A program made the translations under genes and the position numbers. A stretch of 64,000 nucleotides of DNA from Janthinobacterium sp. Marseille (GTDB lineage Bacteria > Pseudomonadota > Gammaproteobacteria > Burkholderiales > Burkholderiaceae_D): assembly GCF_000013625.1 (NCBI RefSeq), contig NC_009659.1, positions 3,162,001-3,226,000 of the forward strand, in the 5' to 3' direction. Each line of letters starts with the position of its first letter. Positions within the stretch are counted from its first letter, which is position 1. Below the pieces are notes generated by a model that was not told the origin of the DNA, did no database searches, and saw only the letters and a list, made by a program, of their open reading frames with translations. Shown here piece by piece: positions 38,287-48,182 of this stretch.

Positions 38287-39207
38287 ATGTCGATGTCTGA
38301 TCGCGACGGCAAAATTTGGAAAGACGGCAAATTAATCGACTGGCGCGATGCAACCGTTCATGTATTGACCCATACACTGCACTACGGCATGGGTGTGTTT
38401 GAAGGTGTACGCGCTTACAAGACCGACAAGGGTACGGCGATTTTCCGCCTGCGCGAACATACCGAAAGGCTGTTTAACTCGGCCAAGATTTTCCAACTGA
38501 AAATTCCATTCGACCTGGAAACAGTGATGGAAGCACAATTACAGGTGGTCCGCGAAAACAAGCTGGAAACCTGCTATCTGCGCCCACTGGTCTGGATCGG
38601 CGAAGAAAAACTCGGCATTTCCGCCAAAGGCAACACCATCCATATCGCGATCGCGGCTTGGCCATGGGGCGCTTACCTGGGCGAAGACGGCCTGAACAAG
38701 GGCATACGCGTCAAGACCTCGTCCTTCAGCCGCCACCATGTGAACGTTTCGCTGGTACGCGCGAAGGCTTGCGGCTATTACATCAATTCCATCCTGGCGA
38801 ACCAGGAAGCACTGACCGACGGCTACGACGAGGCATTGCTATTGGATACTGATGGTTATGTTTCAGAAGGTTCCGGCGAAAATGTCTTCATCGTCAAGAA
38901 CGGCAAGGTCTACACTCCTGACTTGGCGTCTTGCCTCGACGGCATTACCCGAGACGCAGTGCTGACAATGGCACGCGACCTCGGCATCGAAGTCATCGAG
39001 AAACGTATTACCCGTGATGAGATGTATTGCTGCGACGAAGCCTTCTTCACCGGCACCGCGGCAGAAATCACACCTATACGTGAACTCGACAATCGCCAGA
39101 TCGGCGACGGCAAACGCGGTCCGATTACGACCAAATTGCAATCGCTGTTCTTTGACGTGGTCGCCGGCAAGGCACCGCAATACAGCCATTGGCTGACCAT
39201 CGTTTAA
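38287..39207 (+). CDS. ilvE: Branched-chain amino acid aminotransferase
   Basis: 306 residues, fold type IV PLP aminotransferase. HTLHYGMGVFEGVRAYKT near residue 31 carries the substrate-binding tyrosine, the PLP lysine is in the segment around 160 (ACGYYINSILANQEAL), and LLDTDGYVSEGSGENVFIV starts near 188. It makes Leu, Ile and Val from their keto acids. The ribosome site ACTGGAG lies eight bases before the ATG. It heads a plus-strand run of five closely spaced genes. Confidence 0.96.
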   Translation: MSMSDRDGKIWKDGKLIDWRDATVHVLTHTLHYGMGVFEGVRAYKTDKGTAIFRLREHTERLFNSAKIFQLKIPFDLETVMEAQLQVVRENKLETCYLRPLVWIGEEKLGISAKGNTIHIAIAAWPWGAYLGEDGLNKGIRVKTSSFSRHHVNVSLVRAKACGYYINSILANQEALTDGYDEALLLDTDGYVSEGSGENVFIVKNGKVYTPDLASCLDGITRDAVLTMARDLGIEVIEKRITRDEMYCCDEAFFTGTAAEITPIRELDNRQIGDGKRGPITTKLQSLFFDVVAGKAPQYSHWLTIV

Positions 39208-39262
39208 TTGGCAGCACCCAGGATTAAGCATCAAGACTACAACCAGTAATTCGGAGAATGAA

Positions 39263-39457
39263 ATGACAGAAGCAAACACAGCAGCAATCGAGTTGGACGG
39301 CAGGGACTTGCCGGCATACTGCCCTAACCCGGCCATGCCGGCATGGAGCTCACATCCACGCGTGTTCCTCGAGTTGTCGCACGGCGGCGAAGCAAAATGC
39401 CCGTACTGCGGCACCCTGTATCGCCTGAAACCAGGCGCAGTCGTACACCATCACTAA
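39263..39457 (+). CDS. Small zinc-finger protein (zf-CHCC type)
   Basis: 64 residues. The Cys/His pattern YCPNPAMPAWSSHPRVFLE followed by GEAKCPYCGTLYRL matches the CHCC zinc finger seen in small proteobacterial proteins related to the mitochondrial complex I subunit NDUFS6. It commonly follows ilvE in betaproteobacteria. Function in bacteria is not established. Confidence 0.88.
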   Translation: MTEANTAAIELDGRDLPAYCPNPAMPAWSSHPRVFLELSHGGEAKCPYCGTLYRLKPGAVVHHH

Positions 39458-39464
39458 GGCCACC

Positions 39465-39893
39465 ATGCCCAAAGCCCGCAAACAGTTCGGTACGGCAGAC
39501 GACATCGAAGTCGCACTGTACGATGCGATTGGCCGTGCCGATCTGGATGCATTAATGGCCTTGTGGGCAGACGATGAAGAAATCGTCTGCATCCACCCGG
39601 ATGGCACGCGCCTGATCGGCTATGCCGCGATCCGTGCCTCATGGGAAGAAATATTTACGCGTGGCGGAGTACATATCCGCCCGACCCAATTGCATGCATC
39701 GCAGAATACGATGAATGCCGTGCACAATCTGATCGAAACGGTCAACACGACGGATACGCAACGCGACATCCACATCATCGCTACCAATGTGTATATCAAA
39801 ACCCCTTTGGGTTGGCGCATCGTGCTGCACCACGCATCTATCGCACCCGGCAAACCACGTCCCGAACTGGTACCGAGCAACGTGCTGCATTAA
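39465..39893 (+). CDS. SnoaL/NTF2-like protein (142 aa)
   Basis: A compact alpha+beta cone-fold protein: ALYDAIGRADLDALMALWADDEEIVCIHPDG near the start is typical of the SnoaL_3 group, with GYAAIRASWEEIF near residue 49 and KTPLGWRIVLHHASI near 109. These domains bind small hydrophobic ligands or act as isomerases. No substrate can be inferred. It starts eight bases after the zinc-finger gene, so the two are probably cotranscribed. Confidence 0.85.
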   Translation: MPKARKQFGTADDIEVALYDAIGRADLDALMALWADDEEIVCIHPDGTRLIGYAAIRASWEEIFTRGGVHIRPTQLHASQNTMNAVHNLIETVNTTDTQRDIHIIATNVYIKTPLGWRIVLHHASIAPGKPRPELVPSNVLH

Positions 39894-39968
39894 TAGCGCT
39901 AAAGCCGACCGTCTTCTTTCGTCGCTGCTGCATCAGTATGCATAAGAACTTCCAGGATTAAGCTAGCA

Positions 39969-40925
39969 ATGAACTACCCTGCTCCATGCTGGCTGCCCGG
40001 CGGCCATTTGCAAACCATCTACCCGGCAAAATTCATCAGCAAACCCACAGTCAGCTATCGTCGCGAACGCTGGGATACGCCTGACGGCGATTTCGTCGAT
40101 CTCGACTTTGTTGACGGCCCCAAAGATTTGCCTTTCATTGTGTTATTCCACGGGCTGGAAGGCTCGTCCGCCAGCCATTACGCGCGCTCCCTGATGGCGC
40201 ACATTGCAGGCCTCGGCTGGTCGGGCGCGGTCGTGCACTTCCGCGGATGTTCCGGCGAACTGAACCACGCCCCGCGTTTTTATCATTCCGGTGACGCGCC
40301 GGAAATCGACTGGATACTCAAACGCCTGGCACCGTATGCACGCGCACGCGGCGCCTCGAAATTTTATGCAACCGGGGTTTCCCTCGGCGGCAACGCCTTA
40401 TTGCGCTGGCTTGGTGAATCGCAACACCAGGCGGAAATCGTCGATGCCGCCTGTGCGATTTCTGCGCCACTCGACCTGGCCGGTGGCGGTTCTGCCTTAT
40501 CGCGTGGTTTCAATATGATTTACACGCGCATCTTTCTCGAAACACTGAAACCAAAATGCGTAGCCAAGCTGGCACAATTTCCCGGACTCTTTGATCGGGA
40601 TGCGATGCTGCAATCGCGTGACCTGTATGCCTTCGACAATATCGTGACAGCGCCGCTGCACGGCTATCAAAATACCGAAGATTACTGGCATCGCGCCAGT
40701 GCCAAACACGTGCTCAAAGACATCACCGTACCCACGCTGGTATTGAATGCACAAAACGATCCCTTCCTGCCCGCACAGTATCTGCCGAGCAAGGCATCGA
40801 ACAAGGTCACTTTGGAATATCCGGCACATGGCGGCCATGTCGGTTTTGCCGTCGGCTGCATCCCGGGGAAGTTGAACTGGCTGCCACAACGCATGGTCAG
40901 ATTCCTGCAAGGTGTTGCCGCCTGA
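39969..40925 (+). CDS. YheT-family alpha/beta hydrolase (318 aa)
   Basis: CPCWLPGGHLQTIYP-like N terminus (APCWLPGGHLQTIYPA) is diagnostic of the YheT/ABHD1-3 esterase family. The oxyanion region FHGLEGSSASHYAR is near 59, the nucleophile elbow ATGVSLGGNALLRW near 139 holds the catalytic Ser, and the acid/His parts are NDPFLP near 262 and HGGHVGF near 286. It probably hydrolyses short acyl esters. The physiological substrate is unknown. Confidence 0.9.
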   Translation: MNYPAPCWLPGGHLQTIYPAKFISKPTVSYRRERWDTPDGDFVDLDFVDGPKDLPFIVLFHGLEGSSASHYARSLMAHIAGLGWSGAVVHFRGCSGELNHAPRFYHSGDAPEIDWILKRLAPYARARGASKFYATGVSLGGNALLRWLGESQHQAEIVDAACAISAPLDLAGGGSALSRGFNMIYTRIFLETLKPKCVAKLAQFPGLFDRDAMLQSRDLYAFDNIVTAPLHGYQNTEDYWHRASAKHVLKDITVPTLVLNAQNDPFLPAQYLPSKASNKVTLEYPAHGGHVGFAVGCIPGKLNWLPQRMVRFLQGVAA

Positions 40926-40934
40926 GGAGGTGGA

Positions 40935-41534
40935 ATGGATGCAATCGTTGCACAAGCACTGGCGAAATGGCCAAACGTCCCGCATTGTTACGGCTGGCTC
41001 GCACTTGATGCGCGCGGCAGTTGGCGCATGCGGAATGAGGCCACACAGGAACAGCAACTTGCAGGCGACAAAATTAGCCACCCTGCACTAATCGCCTTCA
41101 TACAACGCAACTACACACACGATGCGCAAGGCCGCTACTATTTCCAGAATGGCCCGCAACGCGTCTATGTCGACCTGGAAGTCGCACCTTACATCGCCCA
41201 CACCGAACCCGTACACGGCTTTACGCTGCATACCGGCCAGCACTTCACAAACATCGGGGCGGCTTACCTGAGTGCCAGTGGAAAATTATTTCTCGCAGGC
41301 GATGACAAACTTGCCTTGCTCGACGACAGGGATATGGCGCAATGCCTGGCCCAAATACAGCTGGATGGCAGGGATGTTGAAGATGAACACTTGCTGGCAT
41401 GGATCGCGCAAAGCGGTGGCAGCGGCGCACTCACACTACAAAGCAACGCCCATACGATAGCACTGCATTATGTTGAAGACGCAGCAATCAGCAGTCGCTT
41501 CGGTTTCATCCGCAAACCTCGCGCAGACAGCTGA
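40935..41534 (+). CDS. Conserved hypothetical protein (199 aa)
   Basis: I do not recognise a named function. Soluble, no signal peptide; begins MDAIVAQALAKWPNVPHCYGWLALDARGSWRMR... and contains an acidic, aromatic-rich middle (YFQNGPQRVYVDLEVAPYI). It starts nine bases after the YheT-like hydrolase behind GGAGG, so it is the last gene of the ilvE run. Composition matches its neighbours, which suggests a native betaproteobacterial DUF-type protein. Confidence 0.75.
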   Translation: MDAIVAQALAKWPNVPHCYGWLALDARGSWRMRNEATQEQQLAGDKISHPALIAFIQRNYTHDAQGRYYFQNGPQRVYVDLEVAPYIAHTEPVHGFTLHTGQHFTNIGAAYLSASGKLFLAGDDKLALLDDRDMAQCLAQIQLDGRDVEDEHLLAWIAQSGGSGALTLQSNAHTIALHYVEDAAISSRFGFIRKPRADS

Positions 41535-41554
41535 GTCCGGTTACCGCAGGAAAG

Positions 41555-43129
41555 CTAACCGGTATAACCCTCTTTTTCCTGACGGATATCTTCCAGGCGC
41601 TGCGCCTTAATTTCACGCTCCCGTGCATCGATAATCGACTGGTCGTAAAAAGAAGCATCCGGTGCTTTACGTGCGATTGCCAATTGATCCAAGGCCGCGG
41701 ACAGGCTGCCATTCAATGCATATGATTCAGCCAAAGCTAGGTGCTGCTGCGCCTGCATCTTCAATGCGGCATACACTTTCGCCAGGCGTTCATACAAGGC
41801 CGGTTCCTGGCGATACAACTGTGTCTGGTCACGCAAATAAGCAGCGGCTTCCTCATAACGTCCGGCTGCATACAAGGCATCAGCATATTGGTGCGCAATA
41901 CCACGCGAAATAGGAAATTGATTGCGCGCTGCATCGGCTTCCTGCACGGCTTCGCGCGGTTGGTGCGCCGCCAATTTGATTTCTATCGCGAGGCTGGACA
42001 AGACCGCACTCTTGGAACTCGGCGAACCATTATTCAAGGCGACTCGTGCTTCATTCAATAGGCTTTGTGCCTTGGCCGGGTTCCCCTGCCGCAACGCAAC
42101 CAGGGCCAGGCCATATTTTCCGGCTACCGTCGCAGTACGCGTTTTAAGCTGCAGTTGCCGTTCAAAGCTGCTAGTAGCATCCAGCAAACCCTGGTGTCCC
42201 TGATCCTGCAATACCCTCACACGCGCCTGTATCAAGGGAAAATCCAGGCTATCCACATGCTGCCGGTAACGCAAGTCACGCGTACGCGCCTGGATATCAG
42301 CAATCCTTTCGGTTGTCATCGGATGTGAACGCAAATAAGGTGGTGCGTTGTCACTATAGTTGCGACTGGCGGTCTGCAGGCGTCCAAAGAAATTGATCAT
42401 GCCCGTCGTTTCAAAGCCGGCTTCACGCATGATATCCAGACCTACCCGATCCGCTTCGCGTTCGGCATCACGACTGAAATTGAGCTGACGTTGTATCGCC
42501 AAACCCTGGCCGCCCATAATCATCGCCATCCCGGCATCCGGACTCGAACTGATCGCCAACGCACCCAGTATCATCGACGCCAGCGGGATCAACATATCCT
42601 GCTTTTGCTTGCCCAGCATGCGCGCGATATGCCGTTGCGCAACGTGGCCGATTTCATGCGCCATCACTGACGCCAGCTCGGATTCATTCTGCGCCGCCAG
42701 CACCAGCGCCGAATGCACACCAATGAATCCGCCTGGCAAGGCAAACGCATTCAGCATAGGATCGCGTACCGCAAAGAAGAAAAAATCATACTGCGCCTCG
42801 CCGCGTGCTTCCGGTCGCACCGTCAACAGGCTGGCGCCGAGGTTATTCAAGTACTCTTGCAGCGGCGCATCACTCAGATAATCACGATTGCGCTTGATTT
42901 CGCGCATGATTTGCTCACCCAGCTTGCGTTCCATAAGGGGCGACAAAGCTTCGCGTTCGGTATCGCCCAGGCTGGGCAACGATTGCGCGTGCACCAGCGA
43001 AGGCGCAACCATGCCCGGCAGGGTCGACAAGGCCAGGACACCAACCATTGTCAGCGAACGCAGCCGCGGCAAGGAAATAGCAGAAGGAATAATGAATTTC
43101 AGTTTCACGATGCTATGATACCCGCTCAT
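41555..43129 (-). CDS. Periplasmic M48 metalloprotease with TPR domain (BepA/YfgC type)
   Basis: 524 residues with an N-terminal signal segment (about 24-48). The zinc motif HEIGH is in [19 protein letters not shown] near residue 158, with the third ligand in [16 protein letters not shown] near 222. From about residue 330 the C terminus is TPR-like ([35 protein letters not shown]). BepA in E. coli degrades or assists outer-membrane proteins such as LptD. Divergent from moaC with only 44 bp between starts. Confidence 0.92.
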   Translation of the reverse strand: MSGYHSIVKLKFIIPSAISLPRLRSLTMVGVLALSTLPGMVAPSLVHAQSLPSLGDTEREALSPLMERKLGEQIMREIKRNRDYLSDAPLQEYLNNLGASLLTVRPEARGEAQYDFFFFAVRDPMLNAFALPGGFIGVHSALVLAAQNESELASVMAHEIGHVAQRHIARMLGKQKQDMLIPLASMILGALAISSSPDAGMAMIMGGQGLAIQRQLNFSRDAEREADRVGLDIMREAGFETTGMINFFGRLQTASRNYSDNAPPYLRSHPMTTERIADIQARTRDLRYRQHVDSLDFPLIQARVRVLQDQGHQGLLDATSSFERQLQLKTRTATVAGKYGLALVALRQGNPAKAQSLLNEARVALNNGSPSSKSAVLSSLAIEIKLAAHQPREAVQEADAARNQFPISRGIAHQYADALYAAGRYEEAAAYLRDQTQLYRQEPALYERLAKVYAALKMQAQQHLALAESYALNGSLSAALDQLAIARKAPDASFYDQSIIDAREREIKAQRLEDIRQEKEGYTG

Positions 43130-43173
43130 TGCAATCGTTCCACCTCCGGCGCGACACCAGCTACTTTGCCATC

Positions 43174-43677
43174 ATGACTTCACAAAAAGACAACCCAACC
43201 GCCAACGACGGCCTGACCCATTTTGATGCCACCGGCCAGGCACATATGGTCGACGTCGGCAGCAAGAATGAAACCCATCGCATCGCGATTGCCAGCGGCG
43301 TCATCCGCATGAAAGCGGAAACCCTGGCCATCATTAGTTCAGGTACTGCAAAAAAAGGCGATGTACTGGGCATCGCCCGCATCGCCGCCATCATGGGTGC
43401 GAAACGCACCAGCGACCTGATCCCGCTATGCCATCCACTCGCCCTGACCCGCGTCACGGTTGATTTTGCGGTGAGCGAAGCGAACTCCAGTGTCACTTGT
43501 ACCGCACAAGTTGAAACCTTTGGCAAAACCGGGGTCGAGATGGAAGCGTTGACCGCCGTGCAAATCGGCTTGTTGACGATTTACGATATGTGCAAGGCGG
43601 TGGATAGGGGGATGGTGATGTCAGACGTCCGGGTTGAGGAAAAGCATGGTGGGAAGTCGGGAAGCTGGACAAGCTAA
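43174..43677 (+). CDS. moaC: Cyclic pyranopterin monophosphate synthase
   Basis: 167 residues from the ATG at 43174; the frame is open 45 bp further but the family begins at MTSQ...[15 protein letters not shown]. Motifs: [20 protein letters not shown] near 66-85, [10 protein letters not shown] near 93, and [19 protein letters not shown] near 126. It acts in molybdenum cofactor synthesis with MoaA. No other moa gene is in the window. Confidence 0.96.
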   Translation: MTSQKDNPTANDGLTHFDATGQAHMVDVGSKNETHRIAIASGVIRMKAETLAIISSGTAKKGDVLGIARIAAIMGAKRTSDLIPLCHPLALTRVTVDFAVSEANSSVTCTAQVETFGKTGVEMEALTAVQIGLLTIYDMCKAVDRGMVMSDVRVEEKHGGKSGSWTS

Positions 43678-43685
43678 AGGAAGTA

Positions 43686-43722
43686 GAGGCTGCTACGGCA
43701 CATCAAACTCGGCAGCCTCTTT
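43686..43722 (+). terminator. Rho-independent terminator of moaC
   Basis: Stem GAGGCTGC / GCAGCCTC with an 18-base loop, followed by TTTT. It begins nine bases after the moaC stop and lies between moaC and the convergent glycosyltransferase gene. Confidence 0.7.
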
Positions 43723-43742
43723 TAATCCATCAATTCAACAAT

Positions 43743-45458
43743 TCACTTCTGCGGCACCGGCATGCGCGCATGCGTACTTTGGAAGGCGCCCGGAGCCTCA
43801 CTCCAAGATTTATATACACCCGCATAGCTTGTCGGATGCAGATGCTGAATTGTTTTCATCGTAGCAATCGCTTCATCTGTATACCCGTTAATGGCATATA
43901 CCTGCGACATGCGGGTTAACATCAACACACTGGCAAACCGCTTACCAATTTTCTCCATTGCTGCTATTTCCTCCTGCGACATTTCCGGCGTCAACGGCTT
44001 AGCAAGGAAATCAAAGTATGTGTACAGGTGAGGGAAAATCGTAAATACGGGTTGTTCTATCGTCTGCCCGCCAACAGTGATGCCCATTGCAGCAAATTCC
44101 ATTTGCGTAACAGCAGCTGCCGCCTTTCTGTAATCAATGGCTAATAGCATAAGCAGGGACAAACCTGTCAAAGCTACAGCGAGCACAATGGGCCGCGACA
44201 CAGTTCTCAGTGCCGATCCCAGGCGATCCTGATGCACCATACCTATCAAAAGGCAAAACGGGAATAGTACATAAGCATACCAAAGTGGAAACTCAACCAC
44301 GCTATGCAAACCAATTGCCATCGCAAACAGAAAAAACAAACATGTTTGCGAATTAATTTTCTTGTTTATCAGCGCCTTGAGCCACCAAATCACCCAGACC
44401 ATCAAAATAAAAGTAAATAACCAACCGAACTCGGCAGCGAAATTCAATACTATATTGTGACTATGCCTCGCATATGTACCTGGTTCAAATTGCGATGCCA
44501 TAGCAATCTGCTGCGGCCCAAACTCATACCATCCGACACCAAACCACGGATGAGTACGACTCATTTCCCAAGCCTGTTGCAACAGGACCAGGCGAGCCGA
44601 ATAGCCACCACTTGCCCGCGCCGCAGGTGAGTCTACCTGGGAACCGAACAGTATTGATATTTCCGGCAAGGCAAACGCAAACAAAAAATAAAGCGATAAG
44701 AAGCCAAAAATTATACTGAGAGGTATCGGTTTAAATCCAGGTTTGTAACGCCAGATAAAGACAAGCATCGAAAAAACAGGAAGGATCATCCACGCGATAC
44801 GCGATTGTGTCAGTGACAGTCCCCAAATTAATGATGCCAGAAGAAAAATTGCGAAAAGTGGACGGACGCGATCATTTTGAAATAGCCACCAAACAGAAGC
44901 TATGCCCATACAAAATAAGAGTGCGAGTTGATTCGTTTGCGCAATATTTGCATGCGGCCGAATCACGGCATCAGAATGAGCCATCAGCATCGCAAATGGA
45001 ACAAAAATATGTTCTACACCTGCTAACTGCATAGTGGCAATGACGACTGAGAAACCGGCAGCGATAAGATGTGGCCAGGCAATCGCTGCACATAGTCTTT
45101 CAGCGCCCCTATCCTCCGCAGTAATAGTTGCCCCTATGAGGATGGCGACTCCCGCCAGCAGGCAATAACCAATCGCAAGAGCCCCATCCCATGGGAATGT
45201 TGTGAGCCCTGCCATAATCTGTACGCCTATCATTACCGCTATGATCAGAGGCAAGAAAGCGATGGATGGCAATCGCATCGGAAATTGATTCCTATGCATA
45301 AAGCCAAAAATCAATACAAATATCCCGAGGGCAGCCGTCCACTCATTGTAAAAAGATGGGTACGGATTCACATGAAGAGGTATTAAATAGGCAAAGCATA
45401 AGATCGCGCCAAAATAAGTCAGATACCGTCGCTCGTCATGTTTTTCTGAAACCTGCAT
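43743..45458 (-). CDS. PglL/Wzy_C-family O-oligosaccharyltransferase or O-antigen ligase (571 aa)
   Basis: Polytopic membrane protein with about 11-12 TM helices. The Wzy_C core is visible near residues 290-340: ILFGSQVDSPAARASGGYSARL, AWEMSRTHPWFGVGWYEF and YARHSHNIVLNFAAEFG, where the RHSHN His is the conserved catalytic residue. The C-terminal soluble part resembles the Wzy_C_2 extension of PglL enzymes. It starts 78 bp downstream of pilA's stop on the same strand, which supports a pilin O-glycosylation role, as for PilO/TfpO. Ligation of O antigen is the alternative. Confidence 0.85.
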   Translation of the reverse strand: MQVSEKHDERRYLTYFGAILCFAYLIPLHVNPYPSFYNEWTAALGIFVLIFGFMHRNQFPMRLPSIAFLPLIIAVMIGVQIMAGLTTFPWDGALAIGYCLLAGVAILIGATITAEDRGAERLCAAIAWPHLIAAGFSVVIATMQLAGVEHIFVPFAMLMAHSDAVIRPHANIAQTNQLALLFCMGIASVWWLFQNDRVRPLFAIFLLASLIWGLSLTQSRIAWMILPVFSMLVFIWRYKPGFKPIPLSIIFGFLSLYFLFAFALPEISILFGSQVDSPAARASGGYSARLVLLQQAWEMSRTHPWFGVGWYEFGPQQIAMASQFEPGTYARHSHNIVLNFAAEFGWLFTFILMVWVIWWLKALINKKINSQTCLFFLFAMAIGLHSVVEFPLWYAYVLFPFCLLIGMVHQDRLGSALRTVSRPIVLAVALTGLSLLMLLAIDYRKAAAAVTQMEFAAMGITVGGQTIEQPVFTIFPHLYTYFDFLAKPLTPEMSQEEIAAMEKIGKRFASVLMLTRMSQVYAINGYTDEAIATMKTIQHLHPTSYAGVYKSWSEAPGAFQSTHARMPVPQK

Positions 45459-45494
45459 GTTTTTGCCATCTATAAAAAACTACGTTGACAAGAA

Positions 45495-45518
45495 AAAACG
45501 CCCCTTGCGGGGCGTTTT
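45495..45518 (-). terminator. Terminator after pilA
   Basis: Stem AAAACGCCCC / GGGGCGTTTT with loop TTGC, then a T-rich tract on the minus strand. It lies between pilA and the glycosyltransferase gene, so most transcripts should end after the abundant pilin and a minority read on. Confidence 0.88.
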
Positions 45519-45535
45519 GATAAAGCAATGATGCC

Positions 45536-46000
45536 TTAGGTTTTTGGCAGGAATTTATCAGGGAAACCGCCACCACCTGTAACGCCCCATTTCAAACCAC
45601 CGTCGCCACAAGTACCGGTATAGACAATGGTCGCACCGTTAGGAATAGCGGAGATAGAACCGTTTTTCATAGTAATTGTGACTAAAGCCTCTGAAGCACT
45701 AGTTGCAGTTACAGCCACTTTGTCGGTGTATTTGCCAGAATATTCTGTGTCCTGGGCAAGTTGCAACGTTGTATTCGAGGTAGAGGCCGCACTAAGCGCT
45801 GCCTCACTACACGCCATACCAACAGCTGTACGCGCTGGCGATGACAAGCTGACAGCTTCCTGTACTTTCGCTTTAACCGTGTAATCTTGGTATGCAGGCA
45901 AAGCCACTGCCGCCAAAATACCAATAATCGCTACAACGATCATCAATTCGATCAGCGTAAAACCGCTTTGTGCTTTCTTCATCATTTTCATCGATTTCAT
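45536..46000 (-). CDS. pilA: Type IV major pilin
   Basis: 154-residue prepilin. The short leader [13 protein letters not shown] ends at the PilD cleavage site [21 protein letters not shown], with Glu5 of the mature protein and the hydrophobic N-terminal helix. The ATG chosen has AGGAGAAA just upstream. Two cysteines remain in the mature protein (MACSEA and TGTCGDGG), which would close the C-terminal D loop. Possible glycosylation by the downstream PglL-like enzyme. A sigma-54 promoter lies 54-69 bp upstream. Confidence 0.95.
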   Translation of the reverse strand: MKSMKMMKKAQSGFTLIELMIVVAIIGILAAVALPAYQDYTVKAKVQEAVSLSSPARTAVGMACSEAALSAASTSNTTLQLAQDTEYSGKYTDKVAVTATSASEALVTITMKNGSISAIPNGATIVYTGTCGDGGLKWGVTGGGGFPDKFLPKT

Positions 46001-46053
46001 CTTTTTCTCCTGGTTTGGGAATACAGGTAGCTTTTCCACCCTGTCACCCATAC

Positions 46054-46069
46054 AGCAATCGCTGTGCCA
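46054..46069 (-). promoter_or_regulatory. Sigma-54 (-24/-12) promoter of pilA
   Basis: On the minus strand the bases read TGGCAC-AGCGA-TTGCT, a full match to the TGGCAC-N5-TTGC(A/T) consensus with correct GG-N10-GC spacing. It is 54 bp before the pilA ATG. By family knowledge this predicts RpoN and PilS/PilR control. Confidence 0.88.
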
Positions 46070-46211
46070 CCCCAAATCCAGCCGGATATTGCGAGATTGT
46101 TACGATTATTTAACGAAAAGTAACAATTTTGGTTCTGCTTGCGCCAATTTTTGTCACATCCGGCTAAAAAATTTGTCTTGCGGCAGTGCAGCGAGACCCA
46201 ACTACAGCTTT

Positions 46212-46880
46212 TTAAGCCTCGTTCAGGAACACAATATCGGTACCCGCCAAATGGATTTGATCACCGTTACTTAAGGGCCGGGTCAATGTCCCTATCGATG
46301 CGCCATTGACGACAGGATAATCGTCACCTTCGACATGGGTCAGGCTGAAACCCTGTGGGCCACTGGCAAATACTGCTACCTGCCGACCCGGCCGGCCTAT
46401 CGTCGTCAGGGCCTTGTTCAGCGCGACTTCCTTGCCTGCTCCAGCACCGTTGAGGATTTTGATTACTGCATTTGTCGTCATGATTGTTTCAAATGGATCT
46501 TGATACTTAGGTTCGGTAAATTGCTGGATATTACCCAGATCTTCCGGCAAGGACTCGTTACCGGAAACGACTGCAACGGAATCCGGCATGTCGGCAGTCT
46601 CGCAGTACTGGATGGTGTGCGTCGCCAGGGCGATCACATCACTATCCTGTAACAAATGCTTGGTGACAGGCTGACCGTTGAGCTGGCTACCGTTGGTGCT
46701 GCCGAGGTCTTCAAAATAGCAGCCGACCGGATGCGAAATGATCACTGCATGTTCAGCACTGATCCCTGCCGCATCTATGACGATATCGTTGAAGGCACGC
46801 CGCCCTATGCTCGTGCGTTCTTTCAGCAAGGAAAATTCCTGCAGGGTCACGCCGTCTTTTGCCAAGATAATCGTGGGCAT
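46212..46880 (-). CDS. Double FHA-domain protein (222 aa)
   Basis: Two forkhead-associated phosphothreonine-binding domains. The first covers about residues 20-95 with RTSIGRRAFNDIVI, SAEHAVI and GSTNGSQLNG. The second covers about 140-222 with TTIGRPGRQVAVF and a looser SLTHVEGDDYPVVNG. No catalytic domain or TM helix. It lies 105 bp downstream of a PP2C phosphatase gene on the same strand, so the two probably belong to one Ser/Thr phosphorylation circuit; the kinase is not in the window. Confidence 0.9.
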   Translation of the reverse strand: MPTIILAKDGVTLQEFSLLKERTSIGRRAFNDIVIDAAGISAEHAVIISHPVGCYFEDLGSTNGSQLNGQPVTKHLLQDSDVIALATHTIQYCETADMPDSVAVVSGNESLPEDLGNIQQFTEPKYQDPFETIMTTNAVIKILNGAGAGKEVALNKALTTIGRPGRQVAVFASGPQGFSLTHVEGDDYPVVNGASIGTLTRPLSNGDQIHLAGTDIVFLNEA

Positions 46881-46985
46881 TACTATTCCAACATCCTTTC
46901 TACCTTCTTTACATATCCTGTAAGTGCATCAGATCAATTGAAAGACGGCTTCGTTCAAGCCAGTCGTATCAAGATTTGTGCCAAG

Positions 46986-47807
46986 TCAGGATTTAAAACC
47001 GGCTGTCATGCGCTGCCACCAGCTTTGGGGGACAGGCATGCTGGCTTCGACTTTCACCAGAATGACGGAAATATTATCGCGCCCACCATTGTCATTTGCC
47101 GCTTGCACCAGCGAGCCACATAATAATTCAAGATCCGTATCATTATCGGCCAGCATCGCACTCATTTGCTCGCCCGCCAGCATATCCGACAGCCCATCCG
47201 AACACAGCAGGTAGATATCGCCACCTTCGGTCTGGTAATCATTTATCTCCACATCGATTTGCGCGGCAACGCCGAGCGCGCGCGTGATCAGGTTTTTGTT
47301 CGGCGCAAAACGCGCCCATTCCGGACTGACCAGGCCGGCATCTATCTGTTCCTGCAATTGCGAATGATCCCGCGTGATTTGCTCGAGCCGGCCGGCCCGG
47401 AACCGATAAGCACGCGAATCACCGATGTGCGCCACGACGATACGGTCGTGATGGAATAAGGCGGCGACCAGTGTCGTTCCCATACCGCTGTATTGCGGCT
47501 GGATACGCGCCACTTCGAGGATTTGTTCATTGGCCGCAGCAACAGCATCCACCATCAGGCGTTGCAAGGATTTGCCGCTGGCGATACGCCCTTTGTCCTG
47601 CAATTGTTGCAACTGCTGCTCGAGGGCGGCGCGGAATACCGTGGTCGCAATGCCGCTGGCGATCTCGCCGGCATTATAGCCACCCATGCCATCTGCCAGC
47701 ACCACTGCCTTGTAATCGGCACTGACTTCTATCGCGTCTTCATTATGCGCACGCACCAAACCCGTATCGGTTTTGGCGGCGAATTGAAGCTCGACGGAAT
47801 ACGTCAT
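46986..47807 (-). CDS. PP2C-family Ser/Thr protein phosphatase (273 aa)
   Basis: Metal-dependent phosphatase: GLVRAHNEDAIEV near residue 17, VLADGMGGYNAGEIAS near 36 with the metal Asp, VVAHIGDSRAYRF near 124, and DGLSDML plus NDNGGRDNISVILV towards the C terminus. The bacterial Stp1/PrpC type acts with Hanks-type kinases. Paired with the FHA protein downstream. A stretch of 375 bp without a gene lies upstream. Confidence 0.94.
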   Translation of the reverse strand: MTYSVELQFAAKTDTGLVRAHNEDAIEVSADYKAVVLADGMGGYNAGEIASGIATTVFRAALEQQLQQLQDKGRIASGKSLQRLMVDAVAAANEQILEVARIQPQYSGMGTTLVAALFHHDRIVVAHIGDSRAYRFRAGRLEQITRDHSQLQEQIDAGLVSPEWARFAPNKNLITRALGVAAQIDVEINDYQTEGGDIYLLCSDGLSDMLAGEQMSAMLADNDTDLELLCGSLVQAANDNGGRDNISVILVKVEASMPVPQSWWQRMTAGFKS

Positions 47808-48182
47808 AGGGTTGGCGGCTTATTGGCTGGATTTCAGGGTGTTGGAAATGCGGCTTTCTTCTGTGCAGGCGAGATATGGCGATCGCCGGCAGGATTATCT
47901 CCCGACTTGTGGAGGGAAACCATCCTTTGCAGGAACAGATCATATCTGCTTTCACCTTGGAAACGGGTGTTTACACGTATAACAAGGCACTACACACGGC
48001 AAAATCACCTCATTTTGAAACAAGCCGGCCTGGCCGGAGTAGCAGTCGGCACATAGCGGCACCAAGGTCGCCAAGCGCAGTGCGGCCCCTTATAATGCAA
48101 GGGATGCACTACAGCGCCGCGACTTCGCGCCTATCAGGTTTTTATAATGGAGAAGATGCCTCTATGCCAGGCATCAATAAAT
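47808..48182. other. Intergenic region between PP2C and deacetylase genes
   Basis: 375 bp without a supported gene. A -10-like TATAAT is at 48091-48096, suitable for the plus-strand deacetylase, but no good -35 was found. No repeats noticed. Confidence 0.4.
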
